A stretch of 64,000 nucleotides of DNA, from contig JBBPTG010000046.1 in NCBI GenBank assembly GCA_038093975.1, forward strand, positions 1 to 64,000, in the 5' to 3' direction. Positions 55,281 through 64,000 of this stretch are shown here, piece after piece. A program made the translations under genes and the position numbers. Under the pieces are notes generated by a model. It was not told the DNA's origin. It saw nothing but the letters and a program-made list of their open reading frames with translations, and searched no databases. Every line of letters starts with the position of its first letter. The first letter of the stretch is position 1. Source of the stretch: Chalciporus piperatus (Eukaryota; Basidiomycota; Agaricomycetes; Boletales; Boletaceae).

Positions 55281-55380
55281 GTTTAGGACCAGTTTTCATC
55301 GGTTTTAGTTGGGTTTTTTTAAATTAATTAATTAAAAAAACCGGACTGGACTGAACCTAGCAACACTATCTACCCTCGAG
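55183..55380. repeat. Perfect 99 bp tandem duplication
   Basis: 55183-55281 and 55282-55380 are identical by eye; each unit ends CTACCCTCGAG. Confidence 0.85.
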
Positions 55381-55389
55381 AACAGCCCG

Positions 55390-55975
55390 ACGCCCCTCTT
55401 CCAGCGTGCATTGTGGTTGCCTTGGAACCACTGCTTCAGGGAGTCGGGGCTTGATTTGATGGACTGAAAGCTGTACTCCACTGAATGCAGCAAACCAACA
55501 GTATTGGGTGAACGACTGCCTTGTTTTGTGGGGCTGGGTGGCAACATTGCCATGCTTGATGGTACCAGCTGAAATGAGGGCGACTGAACCAGGGGGAATT
55601 GGATGACCAAGCCGAGGTTGAAAAGAATAAGATCACCACCTGTTAGAGAGTTGAAGAAGCCACATGCAAAAATTGCACACAGTCCATATGGCACATTGCC
55701 CTTATCGATGTGCTCAACTGTAACAATGTGATGTCCACAGTGAAAGCTCGCAGTGGGGAAGACACTGTTGGGAAATAGTTGCCGGAGATTAGGATGGTGC
55801 TGAAACAGCTGCCCAAGGGAGCTGTTGTACTCCTGATAAATTTTAGGAGTGTAGAGCACAAATGCAGCTGCACATATGTCAGCTAACCCTTCAGGACAAC
55901 CTATGAAAACACACTGCTCATGAAACCTGCAACCCATTTCACAGCCTTGTTGGCAATGATATCTGTGAGGATTTT
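55390..55975 (-). pseudogene. TET/JBP-type 2-oxoglutarate dioxygenase, frameshifted
   Basis: Minus strand. The part before the core reads NRKILTDIIANKAVKWVAGF, then SLGQLFQHHPNLRQLFPNSVFP. The core has EHIDKGN (HxD iron motif, ~55700-55715), GLCAIFACGFF, GGDLILFNLGLVIQFP, then, after a 1-nt shift at a G-run near 55592-55596, a KHGN segment (distal His, ~55550) and TRQSFTQYC (Arg for 2-oxoglutarate, ~55510). This order fits fungal TET/JBP proteins, which oxidise 5-methylcytosine and are known to be spread with KDZ transposons in mushrooms. The frameshift and uncertain 5' exons make it a pseudogene here. Assignment is from motif order, not a search. Confidence 0.6.
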
Positions 55976-56004
55976 TCGATTATCCTTGGCATGGGCCAAA
56001 TTTG

Positions 56005-56410
56005 TTTGTTACTTTTGGTGATTCCCCAACTTACTTTAACCTACTTACTTGCTTTCCTTTCACTCAAACAGTGCTACCTAGCGCTCCATTCAACTTCTAA
56101 CCTATCTAGATTGATTCCTCAGGTCATTTTACCTACAACTTGGTTCATTATCTAGTCTTGTTCCCTTTGCTCTGCACTAGCAGAGCTTTACCTTAGACTT
56201 GTGTGGCGCTTCCTTGACACTTTCTTTACCTTTCTTTACCTTGAAGCGCACACTCCTCCAGAGTCCATTGTAGCTAACCTTCAGGTTAGCTACAATCTGA
56301 AGGTTAGCTACAATGGACTCTGGGTCCAAGCCTCCAAGCCTCCAATAGCCTCTGAGGGTGAGTCGACCTAGCAATGGGCTAGTCCACCCCTGCAAGTCTC
56401 TGGCTGCAAC
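56005..56410. repeat. Duplicated segment, copy 2
   Basis: Second copy of 52601-52980, including the end of the Cys-cluster gene (LQPETCRGGLAHC on the minus strand). It also contains a local inverted repeat of GTAGCTAACCTTCAG near 56270-56320. Confidence 0.75.
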
Positions 56411-56603
56411 AAAGATATGTCTTGTCCAGGAATTCTCGCATCTCCTTGCTCAAGGCAAGCGTATTCTCCCACATAAGTAGCTCTCGCTGCATCGCCCTCG
56501 AGACCCAGACCGACATCTCTGCAGTCCACCAGAACAACCAAGAACTGGAGCATTAATTTTACTCCATCTACGATGCGAAGCATGGGCTGTATGGTCAGCA
56601 TCA

Positions 56604-58790
56604 GGAAAAACACCCTATGCCATAGATGGCGATAGGTTGCTATTTGTGCACATATGATGCACAAAGTGCTATATAGGCTACTATGGTGCCATTTGATGCT
56701 ATATGAGTCTATTTCTGATGTACTAAAATTATCAAAATTGCATTTGAAAAACCTGTTGAAAGGGTAGCAAAGTGTATAGGAAATATGTGTAATAAAGTGT
56801 ACAAAAAAGCGGACGAAAAGTGTCGTTACAAGTGTGGGAAAGTCATTAGGATTGAGTGTAGCTAAGGTGTACAAAAAAGCATAGTAAAGTGTAGTCAATA
56901 GTGCGGGAAAATATATGGAAATAGTGTACAAAAAAGTGTACAAAAGTGTAGCCTTATTTCTCTAATGCTTAGACTTAGAAAAATTCATGCAAGCAGGTCA
57001 CATGACCATGTTGAACTTGACACGCCCACATTGTTTTGAGTCTTTTAGTACTACTACTATCTAACATCCTATCCTACCTCAATCTACAGTACAGCTACAG
57101 CAATATAGCCGGCATGGGCTCAACAGCCTGGTGGCATTACAAGGTAAGTGCGCTCACCTCTTAATGTGCTATGTAGTGTCTTTCCCAATAAGGAAATTGC
57201 GTAAATACACAATTTCCTTATTGGGAAAGACAAGCATTGCATGTTTTACTCACTTTTTTAACCCAACCACTCACCTTATCATCCCACCACCACTACTTCA
57301 ACCACAACACAACAACAATGCTGGAACAGCAGCAATACAGTTGGTGAGGGCTCAACAGCCCCGCCAGCTGTCGAAGGTAAGCTTTTACTTACCTACCAAC
57401 CCACCCGCTCACCTCGCCAACAGCCACTCCAGCTGTTTGCTCCACCATCACCCTCATCCTCACCTTGGACTCAAACTCGAATAAAACAGCCGGCGTGGGC
57501 TCAACAGCCCCGCCGGCATCACGAGGTTTGTATTTTTTCACTCACCATCACCATCACCACCTCTCACCTTGCCAACAGCCACTCGGGCTGTTTGCCCCAC
57601 CACCACCTCACCCTCACCTTTGACTCGAACACGAACAAAACAGCCAGCGAGGGCTCAACAGCCCCGCCGGTCCTTGACCGTGAGTTTTCACTCACCCCCA
57701 CCACATCCACTCACCTCGAACACAGCCGGTCGGGCTGTCCGCCCCACCACTACCTCACCTCAACTCACCCTTGAACAACATGGCCGGCATAGGCTCAACA
57801 GCCTCGCCGGCATCACCAGGTGAGTTTTTGCTCACCACCACCACCACTACTCACCTCGTAAACAGGCGCTCGCCACCAGCACCCCCCACATCCACCACGA
57901 CCGACCAGAAACACGGCCGGCAAGGGCTCAACAGCCCCGCCGGCATTGCTATGTGAGTTTTTACTCACCACCACCACCACATCCACTCACCTTGCCTCAC
58001 CCTCGCTCGTGCATGCCAGTGGCAGCCACCAGCCACCTTCCACCTCCACTCCTTGACAGTAAAACACAGCCGGCGTGGGCTCGACAGCCCCACCGGCATC
58101 ACGAAGTGAGTACAATCTCACCCACCACTCATCTACTCACCTCATCTACAGCTGCTTGGGCTGTGTGCCCCCCCACCATCTTCCACTGGCACCACCACCA
58201 CCTCAGTCTCCAATCAAAAAACAAAGCCGGTGCGGGCTCAACAGCCCCTGCCGGCATCACAATGTGAGTGCCCACTGCCAATTCACCCACCATCCCGTCC
58301 ACTCACCTCGTTAGCAGCCGCTCAGGGCTGTCTGCCCACCACCATCTTCCACCTCTTCGTGCGACCATGCCAACACCTTTCCAACCCCGTCTCCACCATT
58401 TCTCGAGCCCGAGTGGCTCGTGTGTAGTATATACTTAGCACAGTGATAGTAATCATGTAGTAGTATACATAAATATACTTTATTTCAATTCTTGCACAAA
58501 GAGTGAAAAATGGCACCATATGGAAAAGTCCCAGACTGTTTTTTGACTTTTCCATTTGGTGCACATTGTGCACATATAGCTTATATTGACAGAAGCCTTT
58601 TACATGCTTAAAGGCCATGCTATATGGTGCACTTTGGTGCTATTTGTATGCCATATGATGCACTATAGTTGGGTACTTTTCTCTTTTTGCCATATGGCTC
58701 ATAGTGCACAAATAACATCAAATAGCATTATATAGCAACAAATATTGTCATATGGTGACATATGGCATAGGTCATTTTTCCTGATGAGAT
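56604..58790. mobile_element. CATCAGG-family element B
   Basis: ~2.19 kb from CATCAGGAAAAACACCCTAT to the complement ATAGGTCATTTTTCCTGATG. The terminal inverted repeat is about 26 bp (CATCAGGAAAAA then CCTATGCCATA). The interior has short-word ATATG-rich arms and a minisatellite of exon-like units. No transposase recognised and no clear target duplication. Confidence 0.7.
57108..58265 (+). repeat. Minisatellite of exon-like units
   Basis: Eight units spaced ~125-240 bp apart. Each has GCCGGC--GGGCTCAACAGC--CGCCGGC (self-complementary ends) followed by a GTGAGT-like donor and ACTCACC-rich sequence; an ACAG-like acceptor precedes most units. Confidence 0.75.
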
Positions 58791-59684
58791 CAGCACACAG
58801 ACCTCTCTGCCATTTCAAACATGAGAACCTATCCCCAAGATCACCGGAAACCATGTCTTCAGATGATGCACGCTCAGTTCCGCGTTGTTCTGGTCCTGAG
58901 AACGAAAGTGGCTGTAACAGAACAGCTCAAACAGCTTTAGAACATGTCTGGGTTACACAAAATCTTGCCAAGTGGCTGACTCACCAGGTTCTTGTTGCCA
59001 TCCAGCATTGACTGGATGTATTCTGATCGTGCCGTCGTGTCACTAATCTGATCATGAATATCCTGCTTCTGACCGAGAGTGTCGGTGACCGTGTCGTCAT
59101 GGGAAGGAAGGACTTTGTTCTATGCAAGACATTGTAGCCTCACTCAATGCAAGCTGTAGGTCAGATTGAATCTGTTCTGATCAGCAGCCCCAGCATCAGC
59201 ATGTTCTAGCGCAAGATTATGTTGATAACACTCACTGATTTCAGCAACTGAACAAGCCAACATCCATGTTGGACAATCTCCTTGAACCTGTCCAACAACG
59301 GTTGATGCCCTTCTATTGTCTCTTCTGTGTTCAAACTTCTTCCTGTCTCAAGACAATTCTTCGAGTGCGCGTATTGAGCATATGTCTTGCTCATATCAGC
59401 ATAATCACGAGAGCCGTGGAGTATCTTATGGGGTTTGATCTTCACCTTCAAACTCTATTGGTGTTCCTTCAAAAGATCTGTCATTGAGCCCTCAGCTACT
59501 ATTTTTCAGCGATGCTCAGCGACAACATGCCATCAGGAAATGTGTATGGATGTCTGACCGATGATTTCAGCCGCTCCATCCAACTCTTCTGAGACCTCCT
59601 CAGCAGTGACGACCTTTGACTGGTGTTTTGACATGAATTGCTGGCGACCATGAGAGAATGCAGCAAGGCAGCATTCCTCTGCTG
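58791..59684. other. Unassigned stretch, possible degraded minus-strand gene
   Basis: On the minus strand, open pieces such as DYADMSKTYAQYAHSKNCLE (~59380) and QDIHDQISDTTARSEYIQSM (~59040) look coil-forming and protein-like, but frames change and I recognise no family. Confidence 0.3.
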
Positions 59685-60361
59685 TAGTGTTTTAAAGTCC
59701 GGTCTGGTCTGGTCTTTTTCCTCATTAGGAAGGCGACCGGACTATGACCGGTTTTTTGAATTAATTAATTCAAAAAGACTGGACCCAAACCAATAAAAAC
59801 CGGTCTTTTGGCAATTGCAACTGGTTTTTTGCTTAGCGTGGGAAAAACCAAAATAGTACCGGTTCCTGGCTATAAATTGGTCTCTGGGTCAAGCAAAACG
59901 GTTCACACGCCACAGAGATATGAGCATTTCAAAACAGCATGTTTTGTGTAGTGATACATCAGATACTATCAAGTTACATGTGAAGTCAAGACCAATCAGA
60001 GACTCAATTCTCAACACAGACTAATGAAATATAGATAAACATGTAGCTCAGAGAGTGTATATACATGATTGAATGAATTCTATGAATGTTCATCAATATT
60101 GTCATTGGCTAATTTCAATATTCATCAAAAAACTCAAATAACATCCATAAAGATCCAGAAAAATCAGGGAAAATAGGGTAATACATAGGGGGTGGCTGTG
60201 CATCGGTTGCAACCGATTGCAACTGGTCTTTTTTCGGTTGCAACTGGAGTCTTTTGATCTCAAATGCTGGCAAGAGGCAACTGCAGTCCAGTTGCGCTCA
60301 GTTGCGGTCCAGTCCAGTTGCCAGTCTTCGTACCAGTTGCCAACTGGACTTCGAAACACTA
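59685..60361. mobile_element. Uninterrupted TAGTGTTTT element
   Basis: 677 bp, in reverse orientation to the copy split by Gypsy-3. Ends TAGTGTTTTAAAGTCC and CGAAACACTA. The site equivalent to the Gypsy-3 insertion (GTAGT, 59948-59952) is empty here. Confidence 0.85.
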
Positions 60362-60614
60362 TTGACAAGGTCTGGAGGGACCTCTTCCTCCTTCTCTGGT
60401 GTTTCTTCCTCCTTCCTGCGTAACCTGGGCACTGGTACCTCTAGCCCCTCCCTCCGATACGAAATGAAGCCGTTCCGCATTCTCTATACCCTCAATCCAT
60501 CTCGTGGTTGTGATGGTGCAGCAGACTCAATAGGAGACCTTGGCTTTACAACGCAGACATTACTGTGCACGACTGTTAAAAACCTGATTCAACAGGTCCC
60601 TCGCCATTGAGGCC

Positions 60615-61744
60615 ATGTCTAAGCTCTCAAAATACAAGGCGATCCTAGGAGGAATTGATTACACCATCGATTACAAGTAGGCAGCCATTCAATATCTACC
60701 CTGCATGATCACTACTGATGAACCGCCCATAGGGCGAGTGCAGACGTGTATGGGCTGGCATCCGAGGAGGACTGGGAAAGATTCTCCCTATATTGATCAG
60801 CTTTAAACACCATTGTGTGGCCATCCCCCAATCAGCTCTAATATGCCGGGCAGGAGATGAGCGTCATCAACAACCTCATGTCCATTGCAGACCTCATGTC
60901 GCTTCTCTATCCGTGAACGCACCCCCTCAGACATTGCGACCATATTCCCACCGACATCGTCCTGAAGCGGTCAAACAGCGACAGCGGCCTGCATGTTAGC
61001 GTTTCCCACAATCCGCATGTATGGTGAATCACGGGAAATCCTAGTGAGTCTGAAATACTGCAATCCGCGTATACGTCGGATTGCATTAAAACTTATTCAT
61101 TCTTCCTTTGTTTATGTTGTTTTTCTTCACACCGTCCCTAACCCTAACCCCTTGTTGTTGTTGCACAGGAGCTTCTAGTGGTCGTGTATCACCCGCAGAC
61201 GGTCAGTGGTGTTCACCTGTTTGCTGTTTGTCGTCCGTATTGACTTCACGCATTGTCTGTGTTTCTTAGGTCTGATAGTTGATCAGCTCGCCCTTAAGCA
61301 GCTCAGCGAGCGTGAGGATCCTCCGGAGTCTCGTCGTACATATCTGATTTCGTATTTCACAGACAAATTCATTGTAGACACCGTGTCGTTGTCAGAGTCT
61401 TCATCTCGTGGTTGTAGGATCCGTTCCAGGTCCACTCTCCTTGAACTGCTCACCCTGTCGTGCAATTCATCGTCGTCCCCCCTCAAACGTGATCTTCCTT
61501 CCTCCGCCACAGCTGACATCATATCTTGTGAGTTTTATTCAGTTCGCTTGCGTGCTGTAGTTAACATCGTCCTTTTACATTAAGCTCCTTGTCGTCCTTC
61601 GTTGAAGAAACGCTCTCGTGCCGGCACCGCTGGGCATCGTCAGCCGAGTATCAATCGTCCACAACCTTCTCCATTGGAAATGGATCAGGGTGAGGAAGAG
61701 GAGGACGATCCCGCTTACAGAGCATTGTTGCACACCATGCCTTA
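60615..61744 (+). CDS. Hypothetical multi-exon gene(s)
   Basis: ATG at 60615 opens MSKLSKYKAILGG, and an intron 60677-60732 leads to a short exon ending at 60796. Further on, exons 61169-61201, 61270-61528 and 61585-61744 join in one frame through introns 61202-61269 and 61529-61584 (GTGAGT, TTAAC branch, TTAAG acceptor). That product has an ALKQLSEREDPPESRRT segment, a Ser-rich middle, a KKRSRAG basic patch and an acidic end (MDQGEEEEDDPAYRALL). The intron before 61169 contains CCCTAACCCTAACC, best read as branch-site sequence. Whether the first two exons belong to the same gene is unclear. No family recognised. Confidence 0.4.
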
Positions 61745-62151
61745 AATGATATTGTGCGTCTTTCCGTAGTCTTCGTTTCCTTCCTTCAATCTCATTTTGT
61801 TCACATTCCGCAGTGTACTTTGCTTGTTTCACTATGCAATTGAATTTTGTTTCGTTTGTATGATCGCTCACCACTGAATGTAACCACACAAAGCATGGAG
61901 GTAACTCATTGGCTGCTTGGGCGAGGAGAGCAATTTGTCCTTTCGTTCCGCTCGTAATATATTGACCCTGTTTGTGGCGACCTGTTCCTTCGGATTGCTT
62001 GTTCGCGCTTCAAGCTCTGGGCAGGGTAAGTTTGGTGGGTCGGACCATGTATTATAATATTTCCTTGTCCCTCGTCTTTGCGATTCAGTTCCCTTCCCTC
62101 TCCTCGTCTTCCTCTCTCTCAAATCTTCTTCGGTTCTTTGCTAACTCTTCA

Positions 62152-62399
62152 ATGGCCGACTTCAATGATCTTCATCACCTCAATGCTCTCAACGATGCTA
62201 TGGACGTTCAAGTTGATCTGTGAGTTTCCTCTCTCACTGCTCGCCGTTGTTTGTGAGATTCATCGCCTTTGCTTGTCCTTTTTTCAGCGAGATCCGCGAG
62301 GTTGACCCTCTCCTCCTTCTTCATCAAAATTGCCCTTGGCACAGATTCATCCCAACTAAGCCCAGCCCCAAAGGATCTTTGTTGATTGGTACAAGCTAA
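62152..62399 (+). CDS. Small two-exon hypothetical gene
   Basis: Exons 62152-62219 and 62288-62399 joined through a GTGAGT...TTTTTTCAG intron give a 59-residue product starting MADFNDLHHLNALND. There is no recognised domain. It could also be the first part of a longer gene cut short. Confidence 0.3.
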
Positions 62400-62426
62400 G
62401 CACATAAGGTGCAAGCAACCCAACTC

Positions 62427-63988
62427 CTATCTAATTCCATCCCACTCTGGCTTTGCCCTCTCGTTTTTGGTGTGCAGGGCATCCTGTCTACACAGTGAAT
62501 CTATGTGCTCCACCATTCTGTCCTTGTCAAAGTGTGGGAAATTTTCACAAACACATATGAACTGAAGGACATTCTCCCTATAGAACCTGAAAGCTCTCCT
62601 CCTCCAGGCGGGTCGATGGCTGAAGCTAAACACATGCCAGCTGTCCTTCTTGGCGTGTAGGTGATCTGCCAAGGCACTGCGGTTGATTGTGACATCGCAC
62701 TGAGGACAGAGCGTTGTGTTTGAATCCCCGTGGGTCAGTCCGATGCCACCCGTTGATATAGCTGCATCTGATTCCACCCTCAGCCTCTTCCGCCTACCAT
62801 CGTTCTTCGTTTGTGAGCGGGAGTCAGAAAACGCAAGCTACGTGGGTTCTTTGGGGGTACAAGCTCACCTGGTCCCCATCTACACCCGGATCCTCTGACA
62901 TCCCAGGACTCCAGCCCCTTCCAAGGGCCTCGTTGGCCAGAGGGGGAGGAGGGAGAGGGGGGTAGCTGGAGTTTGGAGAAATCCTAGGCTGTGGAGCAGG
63001 AGGTGGTGGGTATACCTTTGCTGGCTCTGCCGCAGGGGGCTGTGAGAGGGGAGGGCTGCCGGGTCTGCTTAGGCTGACGGGGCTTGGCTGGTGCCCGGGT
63101 GTCTCTGAGTGGGGGGGTGGATGACCGGGCTGGGATGTTGGGTTGGGGGGTACCCATGGCTTTGGAGCGATGGGATTTGGGGTGGTGTCCGGGTGCCTGC
63201 CTGGTGGATGCAAGGTGCGTGGGGTAAGTCCTGGCTGGGGGTTTACGGGTGGCAGGCGGGGAGATCCTTGGAGGATCCTGTTGAATGAGGTGGTTCCTTA
63301 TGCTTTCCAAAATACTGTGAATGGCTGGCAGTTCCTCCTTTACCTGCTCTAATTCCACCTTGGCTGGACATGAATGGACTGAGGTTTGCTCCAGAGACAG
63401 TCCCAGGTGTGATTCTTTGCACTGCGCCTGCCGTGCCAATGCGGCTTCACGGTTGGGCTGAGTACCATCGAAACCCCAAAGACGCTGCCACCCATCGCAG
63501 AACGTGAAGGCCATGTGGGAGAAGTGGTCGGTCAGCTCCGGATGGTCGTCAAGTTTTCTGGAGTACAGTCGACTACCCATGTCCCAAGTGTGGCCCATTT
63601 GTGAGTGCATGATATGGTCCATATCAGAAGGGCAACCAAAGAAGGCTGTGATGTTGTAGTGGTCAGCAATTTCCGGAAGAATGTGACGCAATTGGTTCCG
63701 ATTGAGAGCAATGCCCAGGTGTTTCTTGGTGGTTCTTTGCACCACCTGGGTCAAGCAGGATGGTTACCAGCACTCTCCCATGCTGGATAGCAGATAGCAG
63801 TGGCTTTCTGGATCAGCGTTGGGAATAAGGAGGTCGCTTGCCCAGGCCTCAATTGTTGCAACTGAGGCATAGTAGCATCTCAGTTGGTGCTCAAGGGATC
63901 GAGCCAAAAAGTGCAGGGTGGTTTTGTCGCGGCCGGTGTTGCAGCCACTCTTGGTATAAAGCCCAATGCAAGCAAGGCAGTCGAACAC
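62427..63988 (-). pseudogene. C2H2-finger gene with recombinase-like segment, runs off the right edge
   Basis: On the minus strand the frame comes in from the edge (VFDCLACIGLYTKSGC), meets an in-frame TAA at 63764-63766, and continues in frame (LTQVVQRTTKKHLGIALN, LRHILPEIADHYN, QMGHTWDMGSRLYSRKL). A long Pro/Ser-rich linker follows. A predicted intron (GTGAGC donor near 62872, AAG acceptor) leads to a basic RRKRLR patch and a C2H2-like module (CPQCDVTINRSALADHLH) ending at 62427. The R...GH...Y pattern is reminiscent of tyrosine recombinases near fungal RecQ-like genes, but I am not sure of that. No confident function. Confidence 0.4.
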
Positions 63989-64000
63989 ATAGGAGAGGCT

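Noticed and set aside
57131..58427. Series of Pro/His-rich plus-strand open frames
   Set aside because: Translations of the minisatellite; frames are not maintained between units.
61135..61160. CCCTAACCCTAACC, resembling an interstitial telomere repeat
   Set aside because: Only two units, positioned where a branch site is expected in an intron ending at 61168. Insufficient for a telomeric relic.

Overview
The window looks like a repeat-dominated stretch of a mushroom-forming basidiomycete (Agaricomycetes) chromosome. Four things suggest this: a Plavaka-type transposase gene, a FunK1 fungal kinase gene, a TET/JBP-type dioxygenase fossil, and many 40-70 nt GT-AG introns with CTRAY branch sites. 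I found no rRNA gene, tRNA gene or CRISPR array. Almost everything is transposable-element DNA of different ages, often nested. Family names below (Gypsy-1/2/3, Copia-1/2, etc.) are local labels.

Layout. 1-2342: 3' end of a chromovirus (Gypsy-1) with an extra CCHC-finger ORF after pol; it sits inside Copia-1, whose remainder runs 2343-5905. 6029-6834: RT fragment of Gypsy-2. 6981-10010 (minus): nearly readable Plavaka transposase gene. 10333-12990 (minus): FunK1 kinase gene, cut at its 5' side by Copia-2 (12994-18731, minus), a near-intact copia element. 19513-26113 (minus): full-length Gypsy-2, abutting a 5'-truncated Gypsy-3 copy (26114-28756). 28757-30857: DNA element with ~350 bp terminal inverted repeats carrying a spliced DUF6532-like gene. 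31.8-32.6 kb: gypsy integrase/chromodomain fossil. 32.9-33.8 kb: piece of an unknown two-exon gene fused to decayed Gypsy-2 copy C (33.8-38.1 kb). 39.2-42.9 kb: solo LTRs, a ~300 bp satellite array and a foldback MITE. 43796-51726: intact-looking Gypsy-3 with a 5 bp target duplication, inserted in a small TIR element whose uninterrupted copy lies at 59.7-60.4 kb. 52.6-56.4 kb: remains of a gene coding for a histone-H3-tail-like segment plus a cysteine cluster, and a frameshifted TET/JBP dioxygenase. 56604-58790: a second CATCAGG-ended element filled with exon-like minisatellite units. 60.6-64.0 kb: small spliced hypothetical genes and a minus-strand gene running off the right edge.

Most interesting biology. 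The two gypsy families with a visible 5' LTR each have an 11-nt primer-binding site matching a segment of their own LTR about 33-35 nt after the TATA box, as in Tf1-type self-priming. Gypsy-3 has an in-phase -1 slippery heptamer plus stem at gag-pol, while Gypsy-2 has an ATGA stop/start overlap. Gypsy-3 also appears to splice out its primer-binding site and to create its first ATG by splicing. Two gypsy families carry a different extra ORF in the env position. All of this is read by eye; no alignments or searches were run.
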